In this document: positions 16,327 through 25,483 of the stretch, in pieces
Position numbering within the stretch: position 1 is the stretch's first letter
Layout: every line of letters starts with the position of its first letter
Assembly: GCA_030065855.1 (NCBI GenBank)
Contig: JASJCT010000059.1
Span: 1 to 40,381 of the forward strand
DNA: 40,381 nt
Source of the DNA: Myxococcota bacterium
GTDB taxonomy: Bacteria > Myxococcota_A > Polyangia > JAAYKL01
Direction of reading: 5' to 3'
The notes under the pieces: model-generated
Databases searched by the model: none
What the model saw: only the letters and a program-made list of their open reading frames with translations
What the model was told of the DNA's origin: nothing
Made by a program: the position numbers and the translations under genes

Positions 16327-18498
16327 CTATCGCCGACGATGGGGCAGGGTGACTTCGTAGCTTTCGAGGAGCTCGAAGAGCTGATTGCTTTTTTGCTTAT
16401 TTCTTGCGCTCAGATTGCTGGATTCCAATGGATCAGATTCGAGGTGATAGACCTCTTTTTGTCCTAACTTTCGATCGTAAATCCCCTTATAGGGCCATTG
16501 TACAACCGCGCTCGCATCTCGCTTGATGGCGCCTTTTTTGAGATCCGTGAAGAGAAACAGGGGCCTTTGGTATAATTTTTTCTCCTCCCCGGTCACATAG
16601 GAGAGCAGGTTAAAACCGTTTCCTCCCTTTGGCGGCGGCACGTTGGCTAGTGCGGATATGGTGGGGACGATGTCGGTGAGCAGAACAGGGGACATCACGG
16701 TCTGTGGATCGACCCCCGGTATTTTAACGAGCAGCACGATACGCACATCTGGCTCATAGAGGGAGTTGCCGTGGTTGGTGTATCCGTGATCTCCAAAGAG
16801 CTCTCCGTGATCAGAGAAGACAAACAGGGCGGTTTGATCCGCATCGCTCCGCGCGACAAGTGTGTCCAGGAGTCTGCCGACTTCCCGATCGCAATACGCA
16901 GTGGCACTGTCGTATTTGTCGATGTCCCGATCTCCAAAGTCCCATTCTGGGTGCTTGATATATGGGTCGTGATTGCAGCGAAAGTGGGTAAAGAGGAAAA
17001 AGGGGCGGCTCCCGTCTGGTGGCACGTCGTTAATGTATTCTATAGCGGCGTTGGCAGTCTTGGTTGCGGCCCGGCCAAATACCTTTCGCCATTGCTCTGT
17101 TGGCCATGGGGTCTGCCAAATTCGAAATCCCTGACCCAATCCTCTGATGTGCTGGGCCACGTAGGAGATGGTGTATCCGACTGTGTCGTACCCCACCTTG
17201 GCAAGGGTTTCTGCGACTGTTACGGCCTGAGGCTTGAGGGTAAACCGGTTCCCAGGTTCATTTCGGCGAGGTGTGTTGCGGGCATCCCGGCCTGTAAACA
17301 GAGATGCCATGGCCCCACGGGTCCTCGGCGTGGGTGTGTAGGCGCGGCCAAACCAAACAGCTGTTTCTTTAAATGCATCCAACCGGGGTGTTGTAGGCCG
17401 ATGGTAGCCTGCGAATCCCACATGGTCGGGCCTCAAGGCGTCTAGGAGGATGAGAACGATATTCGGCTTTGACCTGAGGGATGGGGGCCGAATAAACCCC
17501 GGGGGAGGATCCGGAACATAGGCTCGCGCATCAGCGCCAGTGCAGTTTTCGTCAATACCGTTGCCAAGAACATCCCGCGCATCCGGGTGAATGCGAGGGT
17601 CATGGTCGTTGCAATCCTCGCCGAACAAAAGGCTCGGATAACCATCCCCGTCCCAATCTGAAAGCGTACCTACGATGGCGATCAAGCTTCCGGCATAGGG
17701 CGCGTGAAAGGTGAGCGCATGCTGTACAGTCCGGGGAAGGGTTTTGGCCATTGTGGTCATGGCGATAGCGAGCAGGGCGACGGTGCCGATAAATCCCAAG
17801 ATACGCGGTCTTGTTTTTATCAAGGGTTCGAGGAACCCCCTGTGAAACCTGGGATAGAGCCCGCACGCAATGCCGATGAGCAGTGCAGTGGGCAGGAGGG
17901 ACCAGTGCCAAGGCAGGGCGCTGTTAAAAGCCGCAAATGCACCGATCGCGACGACTACCACGGCCATTACGGGATTAACTGCTATTGATTTCCCAAGACC
18001 GCGTTGATCAATGAAATAAGCGATGCGCTGGCCCAGTGGTACAGCGCACAGTGTAAGCAGGGCGAGCGCAGCAATCGCGCTCGATGCTGCAGCAAGGGCG
18101 ACAAATAGAGGCGTCACTGAACCCGAAAGTGCGCTTCCCACAGCAGTACCCACACCTACTGAGCCTCCTAAGACGATAGCCGACATTACAATCGCAGTAG
18201 ATGCACCGTTTGATTTGGATCCGGTGAGGCCCTGGCAAAGGCGCTCTCCTAGGGTTCGGACGGACGGGCGGGAGATTAGAAAATATAAGGCAACAGATGC
18301 TAAAAGCAGGGGCACTGTGATGAGCAAGGCTGCTGCAAAAAATCCTACCAAAGCGGCTGCCCCGGAACCGCCGCCAGTGAAAACACCCCGGGCAGTTACG
18401 ACGCCTTCTGCACATGCTGCGAAGATTATTCCTCCAAGTAGCCAGAAGACGCTGCTGTGGGCGAGGCTATCAGTTCTTCTAGGATCAGTTGACGCCAT
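16327..18498 (-). CDS. Membrane sulfatase-like protein with MopE-like metal motif
   Basis: 723-aa protein of the alkaline-phosphatase superfamily. Residues 1-270 hold about seven transmembrane helices. Residues about 279-325 (DWDGDGYPSLLFGEDCNDHD ... GNGIDENCTG) match the MopE-type putative metal-binding motif, rare inside such enzymes. The catalytic domain (about 345-700) keeps metal ligands Asp353 in LLDALRPDH and Asp563-His564 in FSDHGE. At the nucleophile site the CxPxR formylglycine motif is absent: TRGAMASLFTG puts Thr393 at the Cys position, so it should not need a formylglycine-generating enzyme and may be a phospho- or phosphoalkyl transferase rather than a sulfatase. Start ATG 18498 (GAGG very close). 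The active site probably faces the periplasm. Substrate unknown. Confidence 0.88.
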   Translation of the reverse strand: MASTDPRRTDSLAHSSVFWLLGGIIFAACAEGVVTARGVFTGGGSGAAALVGFFAAALLITVPLLLASVALYFLISRPSVRTLGERLCQGLTGSKSNGASTAIVMSAIVLGGSVGVGTAVGSALSGSVTPLFVALAAASSAIAALALLTLCAVPLGQRIAYFIDQRGLGKSIAVNPVMAVVVVAIGAFAAFNSALPWHWSLLPTALLIGIACGLYPRFHRGFLEPLIKTRPRILGFIGTVALLAIAMTTMAKTLPRTVQHALTFHAPYAGSLIAIVGTLSDWDGDGYPSLLFGEDCNDHDPRIHPDARDVLGNGIDENCTGADARAYVPDPPPGFIRPPSLRSKPNIVLILLDALRPDHVGFAGYHRPTTPRLDAFKETAVWFGRAYTPTPRTRGAMASLFTGRDARNTPRRNEPGNRFTLKPQAVTVAETLAKVGYDTVGYTISYVAQHIRGLGQGFRIWQTPWPTEQWRKVFGRAATKTANAAIEYINDVPPDGSRPFFLFTHFRCNHDPYIKHPEWDFGDRDIDKYDSATAYCDREVGRLLDTLVARSDADQTALFVFSDHGELFGDHGYTNHGNSLYEPDVRIVLLVKIPGVDPQTVMSPVLLTDIVPTISALANVPPPKGGNGFNLLSYVTGEEKKLYQRPLFLFTDLKKGAIKRDASAVVQWPYKGIYDRKLGQKEVYHLESDPLESSNLSARNKQKSNQLFELLESYEVTLPHRRR

Positions 18499-18669
18499 GG
18501 CCTCAAGTCAGTGAGGCTGGGTTCAGCCTGGCTTGCCCTGTAGATATGGGTGAACAGGGCTTGGTTGCGTAGATGAAAAGAATTAATTGCATCTTTATTA
18601 TCTTAGAGAGTGTTACATTATCTGAGTAAAGCTTCAATATACGGTGTCACTTTGCTTGAGGGAGAAAAA

Positions 18670-20043
18670 ATGGATTGCTTAGCAAAAACAATAGCCTTGT
18701 TGGTGGGTATGATGGTTCTTGAGGCCTGCGAAGGAAATGGGGGAGGGGACATGATCTGCGACCCAGGAGAAACCCAGTTATGCGTGTGCGCCAACATCAT
18801 ACCCGGCGTCCAGTCGTGTAATGCGACCGGCACTGGATGGAGTGATTGCGATTGCGGCGATACAGAGTTGAGTACTGACACGGACACGGATATTGACGCA
18901 GACACCGACATGGATACTGACGCAGACACGGACACGGATACTGACACGGATACGGATATTGACGCAGACACCGACACGGATACTGACGCAGACACTGACA
19001 CGGATACTGACACGGGTACGGATACTGACACTGACACGGATACTGACACGGACACTGACACGGACACGGATACTGACACGGACACCGATACTGAGCTCTG
19101 CGACGAGATTGACATTCCTGTCTGTTGTGCTCCGGTAGCAGTGGCCATTTTGCAGGATATGTCCTACTCGATGGCGCCTTTCTACAATTACGAGACAGGA
19201 GCATTCGACGATACGGACAACCCGGGAAATTGGTCTATCGCCAAAGAGGCGCTCATGCAGATTTTTACCGATTACGAGTTTAGTGGGTATGAATTCGGAT
19301 TGGACTTCTACCCCAAAGCTAGCGGCGGCAGCAGTGCAATATGCGGAACCAATGATTCGATAATAGTTGATTGCGCGGCTAATCAGGCACCAACGCTCGT
19401 TAATGCCCTTCCGGCCAACGATGCACCCAGAGGGGCTACACCGATGTACTGCGAGCTGGAAAACTTCCTTTTCGCCATCTACGCGATAGAGTGCATTAGG
19501 GAAGCGGTGGATAGCTATCTGATAATTGTCTCCGACGGTCCGGACACCTGCGGCATCGATACCTGCGAGAGTGGCAGTGGCGGTGGCGAGGCCACGAGCG
19601 AGCAGCTCGGTGACATCACCACTGATCTATTCTCTCAAGGCGTCAAGACCTTTGCGGTAGGATTGGGCCCAGGTGTCGACCCGGCCCAACTAAACGCTAT
19701 CGCTGAAAACGGGGGCACTGAGTATCCTGAATTTATGCCAGCTGACGATCTGGAATCGCTCATTACGGCAATAGAAATGGCCCTGTCGAGCATCGCGCCG
19801 AGCGCCGCATGCGACTACCAGGTCCCGCCGCCGCCAGTTGAGGTCGACCCGAACGACGTCAATTTCTTGATTGATGGCGCGGTGGTTCCACGCGATGAGG
19901 GATGCACCCAGGGACAGGGCTGGACTTGGATAGACCAAGAAAACGGAATCATGCGATTTTGCGATGCGGCTTGCGAGACGCTTCAAGAAGGCTATCATAC
20001 CATCACCGTGCAATACGGATGCGATCCGGTTATCATCGATTGA
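18670..20043 (+). CDS. vWA-domain lipoprotein with Asp-Thr linker
   Basis: 457-aa predicted lipoprotein. Signal ends MVLEAC (Cys20). A short cysteine-rich module follows (CDPGETQLCVCANIIPGVQSC), then an Asp-Thr linker at about 69-141, then a von Willebrand A domain (about 155-375) with a complete-looking MIDAS: D163-M-S-Y-S167, a Thr in GATPMYC, and Asp in IIVSDGPDTCG. The C-terminus is a small cysteine-containing beta region (QVPPPPVEVDPND to the end). Such domains bind a metal ion and a partner protein; the partner is unknown. GAGGGAG 6 nt before ATG 18670 fixes the start. It is divergent from the sulfatase-like gene. Confidence 0.88.
   Translation: MDCLAKTIALLVGMMVLEACEGNGGGDMICDPGETQLCVCANIIPGVQSCNATGTGWSDCDCGDTELSTDTDTDIDADTDMDTDADTDTDTDTDTDIDADTDTDTDADTDTDTDTGTDTDTDTDTDTDTDTDTDTDTDTDTELCDEIDIPVCCAPVAVAILQDMSYSMAPFYNYETGAFDDTDNPGNWSIAKEALMQIFTDYEFSGYEFGLDFYPKASGGSSAICGTNDSIIVDCAANQAPTLVNALPANDAPRGATPMYCELENFLFAIYAIECIREAVDSYLIIVSDGPDTCGIDTCESGSGGGEATSEQLGDITTDLFSQGVKTFAVGLGPGVDPAQLNAIAENGGTEYPEFMPADDLESLITAIEMALSSIAPSAACDYQVPPPPVEVDPNDVNFLIDGAVVPRDEGCTQGQGWTWIDQENGIMRFCDAACETLQEGYHTITVQYGCDPVIID
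18874..19092 (+). repeat. Tandem 6-nt type repeat encoding Asp-Thr linker
   Basis: About 219 nt of imperfect GACACG/GATACT units coding 73 residues, mostly DT with occasional DA, DI, DM and GT. The period is two codons, so slippage would change length but keep frame. A comparable tract lies at 6680-6900 in another lipoprotein gene. Confidence 0.88.
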
Positions 20044-20116
20044 ACGCAATTAATTCGGAGATTTGCTTACGCCACAGGCGAGTACTGTGTTCGTTTGTAG
20101 CTGAAGTGGCTGATGG

Positions 20117-21754
20117 TTAGAATAGGCGTTTCATGGTTTTTAACAACCCGGGCTTCTGGGTACCATTTCCTACTTGATCACATCCGGCATCGTCTGCGCT
20201 CGAATCGTCTTCTGCTCCACTATCTGCAATTGTTTGGCGCCCCAGCATGCCATCGGCAATTTTGTAAGCTAGGGCGTATATAATAAACGCGCAGTTTGCC
20301 ATGAGCGGGGCAGGGTATAGGCTGCCGTCAGCAATCCAGAGGTTGTCGAGGTCCCAGCATTGTCCGTTCAGATCAGTAACAGAATCGGACGGGTCCGTAC
20401 CCATGCGGCACGTGCCTTTTTTATGTACAGCATCAATCCGACCAGACCAGATGTGTTGTGGATCCGCATCGGTCAGTTGCATTATCCCCTTGGCGTGTGC
20501 AGCTGCATCTTCAATCCAAATCGCTTCTTGAGTGTTTGGGACAAGATGAACATGTGGCAGCGGTAGGCCATATTTATTCAGCCTACTTGGGTGAGGCAGT
20601 ACAGAATTATCTGTGAAGCCATCGTCCAGACTTCGCGCCATCGGGGTCGCAACCATCAGTTGACCGTATTTTCTCAAGAATCGTTTGTACTCAACACCAA
20701 TAAACTTGGTCGCAATCTCTGGGGTCATTACTTCAAAAAGCATACCCATATAAGCAGGTGGCGCGGCCATATTAAATTCAATCAGGTAACCTTTGTCGTA
20801 ATTTCTGTACTGATCGCTTAACTCTACCACCTGACCTTTGTAAGTATCAAGATCCTGTCTGGGAATCACCCCCATCGTATGCCGGCAGAAGTGCCCGCGC
20901 AAGTTTTTACCTACTTGGCCAGACGAATTTGCTAGTGCTTCACCATTCCTTCCCGACCAATGAAGTAGCATTGGTGTCATCATTGTACCGGCTGCTAAAA
21001 TAAACTTTTTCGCGTATATTATCCTTAACTCGAGGGTTTCTGTAAGCTCGCTTGTTTTTGTACGCTTTAAGTAGGTAATGCTGGTAACGCGGCTTCCAGT
21101 CCAGTCCGTATTAATTCTGACGGCCAGGCTGTTGTCTCTCACTTCAGCGCCGTACCACCTCGCCTTGGGCAATGTGACGGAAATGGCAGAGGCTTTGGCG
21201 TTGTTTTTACATCCCAACAAGCAGAACCGGCATTGCCGACATTTGTCGTGATAGACGCCGTATTCAGTGTAAGGCTCGCGGTTGAAGGCCGATTGAATCG
21301 GTGAGAATTCGCCATTTGAAACGTTATTGATCAGCCTCGCGTAGGGTGATTGCTCTTCTACCGGCCAACGGCTAACGTGAAACCGCTGTTTTGTTAGATT
21401 GATATAGTTCATAAACTCTTGAAATGAAAACGGCCACATCTCAAAGTCTTCGGGACTCGATTCCTCCAGTACCCCGCCATAAAAGCTGGTACCGCCACCA
21501 GCACATTCCCCCATATCCGTGCGCCAATTAAAGCCCGAATATTCTTCATGCCAGAAGAGTTCTTTTTCTAAGGTGTCTCCGAAAAATTGGGAACCTGCAT
21601 AGTGATTTGGAGATCCATACGTAATGTCTAGGTCATTACCCGCTTCTAGGAAGACGACCTTTTCACCTGCCTCAGCCAATTCTCCACCAAGGGTGGCACC
21701 TCCTGCGCCAGACCCCACGATTACTACATCAGCGTATTCAGTCTTCGTAGTCAT
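20117..21754 (-). CDS. GMC-family FAD-dependent oxidoreductase
   Basis: 545-aa flavoenzyme of the glucose-methanol-choline oxidoreductase family; oxidises an alcohol or sugar group. The FAD fold begins VVIVGSGAGGATLGGELAEAG (GSGAGG at 14-19, Glu37 for ribose). A four-cysteine cluster CRQCRFCLLGC (about 168-180) is found in many bacterial members. The C-terminus has HKKGTCRMG, DNLWIADGSLYP and MANCAFIIYALAYKIADGML, the catalytic His/Asn region and final FAD motif. It follows the subunit-3-like gene after 18 nt, so the two probably form one membrane or periplasmic dehydrogenase like gluconate 2-dehydrogenase, with electrons passing to a cytochrome not present here. It has no signal of its own; it could be carried out by its partner's Tat signal (inference). 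Confidence 0.93.
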   Translation of the reverse strand: MTTKTEYADVVIVGSGAGGATLGGELAEAGEKVVFLEAGNDLDITYGSPNHYAGSQFFGDTLEKELFWHEEYSGFNWRTDMGECAGGGTSFYGGVLEESSPEDFEMWPFSFQEFMNYINLTKQRFHVSRWPVEEQSPYARLINNVSNGEFSPIQSAFNREPYTEYGVYHDKCRQCRFCLLGCKNNAKASAISVTLPKARWYGAEVRDNSLAVRINTDWTGSRVTSITYLKRTKTSELTETLELRIIYAKKFILAAGTMMTPMLLHWSGRNGEALANSSGQVGKNLRGHFCRHTMGVIPRQDLDTYKGQVVELSDQYRNYDKGYLIEFNMAAPPAYMGMLFEVMTPEIATKFIGVEYKRFLRKYGQLMVATPMARSLDDGFTDNSVLPHPSRLNKYGLPLPHVHLVPNTQEAIWIEDAAAHAKGIMQLTDADPQHIWSGRIDAVHKKGTCRMGTDPSDSVTDLNGQCWDLDNLWIADGSLYPAPLMANCAFIIYALAYKIADGMLGRQTIADSGAEDDSSADDAGCDQVGNGTQKPGLLKTMKRLF

Positions 21755-21772
21755 TGTGCTTGCCGCCTTTCT

Positions 21773-22312
21773 CTAACCTGTATAACCAAAGTCAGAATAA
21801 CCCTCACATGGCACCCTAAAGGACCCCAATGGGTCTGCTGGATCGTACCATCCCATGGACTCGTATATGAAATCTCTCACTTCAGCGGAGTCTTGTTCCC
21901 AGGTACCGATTGCTGTCATGCTCAAGAGGCCGCTCAGCAAATCCTTTTCAAACGTCGGAAGGGTGTCTTTTTCGAGTATCCAGGCCTGCATGGCTTCTAG
22001 TCTCTCTTCATCAGAACAGTAGATAAATCGCTTTGTTGCTACCCGGTAAGCATACCGATCCAGCAAAACAACTGCGGCTATCTGTCCAAGTAGACCTAGT
22101 TTTTTAGCAATTGCAGCATCTGCACCGTAGTCGGATGCTTTGAAATCGCCCGGCACATTTGGGTCGGCTGGAAGGATCGTGTCAGCCGCCGCTGTGATAG
22201 CTCTAAGGGGCGTAACTCCCATGCCTTCCTGGGCAAACAATGGTTCCTGGTTTGGCAGACATAGAGCCGTTGATGCAGCTGCCGAACCGACAAGAAATTG
22301 ACGTCTATCCAT
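21773..22312 (-). CDS. Gluconate 2-dehydrogenase subunit 3-like protein
   Basis: 179-aa small subunit partner of the GMC enzyme. The N-terminus MDRRQFLVGSAAASTAL is a Tat-type signal (RRQFL) followed by a hydrophobic stretch, so it is exported folded, probably with its flavoprotein partner. The body (LRAITAAADTILPADPNVPG, then helices and GWYDPADPLGSFRVPCEGY near the end) fits the subunit-3 family. AAGGAAG upstream of ATG 22312 supports the start. It is first in the two-gene operon, transcribed away from the DUF362 gene across a 270-bp spacer that contains four 28-bp repeats. Confidence 0.88.
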   Translation of the reverse strand: MDRRQFLVGSAAASTALCLPNQEPLFAQEGMGVTPLRAITAAADTILPADPNVPGDFKASDYGADAAIAKKLGLLGQIAAVVLLDRYAYRVATKRFIYCSDEERLEAMQAWILEKDTLPTFEKDLLSGLLSMTAIGTWEQDSAEVRDFIYESMGWYDPADPLGSFRVPCEGYSDFGYTG

Positions 22313-22442
22313 TAGAACTTCCTTTCGCAGATTTGCCTGCTTTATTTACGTTAGATGCCAGGGCACCCTTTTTTTTCTACATTGACATTCTGCGATTAGT
22401 AACATACTTTTCTAATGAGATTAATATAATTTTTTAGAAAAT

Positions 22443-22554
22443 ATGAAAATAATGTATGTCAATAGAGGATATGAAAAGAAATAATGTCAGTGGCGAATAT
22501 GAAAAGCATATATGTCAATAACAATTGTGAAACGAATGCATGTCAATAAAGCAG
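22443..22554. repeat. Four contiguous imperfect 28-bp direct repeats
   Basis: Units 22443-22470, 22471-22498, 22499-22526 and 22527-22554 abut exactly with no spacers. Shared core: ATGAAAA near the left end and ATGTCAATA in the middle (unit 2 has ATGTCAGTG, unit 4 starts GTGAAAC). The array ends 28 bp before the DUF362 start and lies about 130 bp upstream of the divergent subunit-3 gene, where an operator array would act on both promoters. Confidence 0.85.
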
Positions 22555-22582
22555 TGTTTGTATGCTACGTTAGGAAAAGAAA

Positions 22583-23833
22583 ATGAGCGACTTCTCAAGA
22601 CGTGAATTTTTAAAGATAGGCGCAGGGACATGTGCCGCGTTTGTGGTGCCGCAAATTACAGGCTGTGACGGTGAAGATGCTGGAGGCAGTGAAGATACCG
22701 GAGACAGTGAAGAGGCCGGCGGCAGCGCAACTGTTTATGCTATTTCCGGTGACGCGCTTTCAGATCTGTATACTATGGCGTTGCAGGCAACTGAAAAACT
22801 GGGCATCAAAGGAAGCGCTCTGACCGGCGCTACTGTCTTTATTAAGCCAAACCTTGTGGCGCTCGGATTGAGTCAGTTTTCGCCAGACGTTGGGGAATGC
22901 ACAAAAGCAGAAATCATTGTAGGTGTTGCAGAGCAGTGCCTTGCAGCGGGCGCAGCCAAGGTAACCATCGGCGAAGGCGCCCAGGGCATGTCCTGGACAT
23001 GGGATTCACTTCCTTTTTTTAATGGCAATACAATCTATGGCGGCGCATCTGATCTGCTATCTGCTGTCGACTACTTAAAGTCATCTTACGGAGATAATAA
23101 AATAGAACTATTGAATGTTAATGTGGCAGATAACTGGCGGTATATTCCTTCTTCAAGCGATCATGAGCTTATGAAGGATGGCCTCATGATTGCCGAGCGA
23201 TTTTATGAAGCAGACCACATAATATCCGTTCCTGTTATAAAAACACACGAATACGGAAAAATAACGGCGTCGATGAAAAACTACGTGGGTATTGTGCCGA
23301 ACGAACATTTGGGGACCCTGGGCGGCATATTTCGAAGTAAAATGCACCGGGCATATTTAGAAACCCCTATCGCCGGCGTCCAAGAAACCGGGGTCGAAGG
23401 CGCATTTATCGATATTTGCGATTGGCGCAGGAGCGAAGGGAAAGAAGATTTTGCTGTCATTGACTGTTCTATCTGCCTTGAGGGCTCAGGGCCGCATCAT
23501 GAATCAAATATACTCGGCATGGGCAAAGGAACGACAATAGATATTAAAAAACGCAATAACGCCGGAAAGTACTTTATTTTGGCAAGCAATGATTTTCTGG
23601 CTGCAGATTTTACAGCCGCAAAGATAATGAACTTCAATCCTTTTGATGTGAAGCAGCTCGTTATTGCACACAGTCTGAACTTTGGAGAAGGAACAAATAT
23701 AACTTATGACGGTGCATCACTTGACGATATGCTTGTGCCTGACTGGAAAAGCCCGGTGATGTCGGATATAGCTAATGTTGCATACTTGAAAGGTAATGAG
23801 GGGATAAGGCGACCGATTCATTTTGGCAGCTAG
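22583..23833 (+). CDS. Tat-exported DUF362 family protein
   Basis: 416-aa protein. MSDFSRREFLKIGAG is a clear Tat signal (SRREFLK), followed by a possible lipobox (ITGC, Cys28) and an acidic Gly/Ser linker. The body is DUF362: VFIKPNLVALG (about 85-93), VGVAEQCLAAGAAKVTIGEGA, VPVIKTHEYGKITASMKNYVG and ADFTAAKIMNFNPFD. DUF362 proteins often carry an iron-sulfur ferredoxin domain, which is missing here. Function unknown; Tat export suggests it folds or gains a cofactor in the cytoplasm. AGGAAAAG precedes ATG 22583. It is divergent from the GMC/subunit-3 pair and may share regulation through the 28-bp repeats; a joint role in a periplasmic redox step is inference. Confidence 0.9.
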   Translation: MSDFSRREFLKIGAGTCAAFVVPQITGCDGEDAGGSEDTGDSEEAGGSATVYAISGDALSDLYTMALQATEKLGIKGSALTGATVFIKPNLVALGLSQFSPDVGECTKAEIIVGVAEQCLAAGAAKVTIGEGAQGMSWTWDSLPFFNGNTIYGGASDLLSAVDYLKSSYGDNKIELLNVNVADNWRYIPSSSDHELMKDGLMIAERFYEADHIISVPVIKTHEYGKITASMKNYVGIVPNEHLGTLGGIFRSKMHRAYLETPIAGVQETGVEGAFIDICDWRRSEGKEDFAVIDCSICLEGSGPHHESNILGMGKGTTIDIKKRNNAGKYFILASNDFLAADFTAAKIMNFNPFDVKQLVIAHSLNFGEGTNITYDGASLDDMLVPDWKSPVMSDIANVAYLKGNEGIRRPIHFGS

Positions 23834-23839
23834 CACATT

Positions 23840-23857
23840 ATTCGCGACTCAGCGAAT
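23840..23857. terminator. Small hairpin between convergent genes
   Basis: ATTCGC (23840-23845) and GCGAAT (23852-23857) pair around GACTCA, in the 38-bp gap between the convergent DUF362 and phosphatase genes. TTCTTCTTTATT follows on the plus strand. A weak bidirectional terminator is plausible. Confidence 0.35.
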
Positions 23858-23871
23858 CGAATGATTCTTCT

Positions 23872-25266
23872 TTATTCGCACCGTTTCATTGCCAGTACGG
23901 TAACATCGTCATCAGTCTTGTAGTCGTTTAAAGAATCCAGAACCCCCGTAATAATATGATCCGTTGATTTTTCACCCAGACGGGAAAGCACTCCCGCAAG
24001 CCTTTTAGAACCGTATAAATCAAGGTCATGGTCAGATCGCCCATTAACTTTGTTTGCTTCAATTATCCCATCGGTATAGAGCAAGATGACGTCATTTACG
24101 TCGATAGAAAACGTGTCGTCTTTCACCATGCCGTCTATACTTTCCGTTACTCCGAGCCAGATACCATTCGTTGGAATCTTTTCGACCTTTTTGGATGCGG
24201 ATCGGTATATCAAAATGTCCTGGTGCAGACCTGAAAAGCAAAACCTTCCCTCCTTGTGATATGCAATCACAGTGATGGTCATGTATTTTTTTTCGTGAAG
24301 TTTTTCTATATTAGCGGCGATTGTCTCGTTGACGAGGACCATTAAATCAGATGGAGACATGTTGGCATTATTCCGAAGTGCGGTGTGGATGGAAGTCTGG
24401 ACCATCATCATGATTAAGCCAGCTGGAACGCCATGGCCTGAGACATCCCCGATCACGACCCAGTCCATGTCCCCTGCATTAATGACATCGTAATAATCCC
24501 CTCCGACTTGATCGGCTGGCATCATAGAGCCCGATACTTCAAAACCGTTGATCGCCGGCTTTTCAGGAAGAAGCACGGTTTGTATCTTTTTGGCAATCTC
24601 CATTTCGCCCCATAGGGCATCCTTTGTCTTTGTCAACTCCTGGTTGCTGTCAGAGAGTTTTAATCTGTCGTAGAATATGGCAAACCTCAGCCGATCGTTC
24701 ACAAACACGATGATAAAACAAAGAACAAAGGTTATAATTAGATTGTTCATGGAATATATGGCAGCTGGGCTACTTAAATCGGGTTTATATATCACCACGG
24801 CAATGATGAATGGTACAAACACTGAACTAAGGAGAAGGTTAAGGGCCCTGCGGTTGAGCGGCATGAGCACGCTGAGCAAGGCGACAATTTGCACCCCGGC
24901 AACATAGCTCGCATCATCGGCGACCCTGCCGGTAAAATAGCCGCAGGATATGGCAATGTATCCACCCATAAGATACAAGAGCCCTTGTCCCTTTCCTCTC
25001 AATTTCTTGAAGAAGGTCAGGATGAACGCTATACCGCAGACCACGGTCAATCCCAGGCGAAAGTAGAGGAGGTCGGGAAACTCGGGATGGAGCTTTGGGT
25101 CTGTATCAAACGCGAAACCCAGCCAGCAGACCATGCCCAAAAGCGCGATGGGCCGATGTAACGCCCTGGACTGTGCATTGAGGAAAGCCATAAAAGCCGC
25201 TTCATGCGCTTTCTTTTTGGGGTGGGTTCTGAAAAAGTCAAAGAGCTTGCTTATTCCTTTTGACAT
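23872..25266 (-). CDS. Membrane SpoIIE/RsbU-type PP2C phosphatase
   Basis: 464-aa membrane-bound Ser/Thr phosphatase. Residues about 35-205 hold six or so transmembrane helices with no recognised sensor family. A coiled linker follows (LKLSDSNQELTKTKDALWGEM), then the catalytic domain from about 215: IAKKIQTVLLPEKP, GGDYYD, VIGDVSGHGVPAGL, LYTDGIIEA and DDDVTVLAM, whose Asp residues bind two metal ions. Such enzymes usually dephosphorylate an anti-sigma-factor antagonist in a partner-switch pathway. No antagonist or anti-sigma kinase lies beside it, so its target is elsewhere. ATG 25266 is the start, with AAGGATGGA upstream. It converges on the DUF362 gene. Confidence 0.93.
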   Translation of the reverse strand: MSKGISKLFDFFRTHPKKKAHEAAFMAFLNAQSRALHRPIALLGMVCWLGFAFDTDPKLHPEFPDLLYFRLGLTVVCGIAFILTFFKKLRGKGQGLLYLMGGYIAISCGYFTGRVADDASYVAGVQIVALLSVLMPLNRRALNLLLSSVFVPFIIAVVIYKPDLSSPAAIYSMNNLIITFVLCFIIVFVNDRLRFAIFYDRLKLSDSNQELTKTKDALWGEMEIAKKIQTVLLPEKPAINGFEVSGSMMPADQVGGDYYDVINAGDMDWVVIGDVSGHGVPAGLIMMMVQTSIHTALRNNANMSPSDLMVLVNETIAANIEKLHEKKYMTITVIAYHKEGRFCFSGLHQDILIYRSASKKVEKIPTNGIWLGVTESIDGMVKDDTFSIDVNDVILLYTDGIIEANKVNGRSDHDLDLYGSKRLAGVLSRLGEKSTDHIITGVLDSLNDYKTDDDVTVLAMKRCE

Positions 25267-25483
25267 GTCAATTAATCCATCCTTACCGCCTAATAGAGCG
25301 ATGTCCTAGCTGCGATGTCTTTGCCACGCGCTTGATCGGGTCATTACTCAATTAGGGATGATTATTCATTATTGTATAAATAAATAGTTGCATGGATTCA
25401 CACGTCGTCAAATTTTCCCAAACCCACTCGCACTATGTACGGGAAACGATTACACTCCCCGATCATATTAAAGGCAGTTAGGT

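Noticed and set aside
16327..18498. Classical arylsulfatase
   Set aside because: The CxPxR/SxPxR formylglycine motif is absent; only the superfamily metal sites are kept.
18618..19148. Minus-strand Val-Ser frame
   Set aside because: Antisense of the Asp-Thr tract of the vWA lipoprotein, no independent support.
22443..22554. CRISPR array
   Set aside because: Repeats abut directly with no spacers and vary between units; no cas genes nearby.
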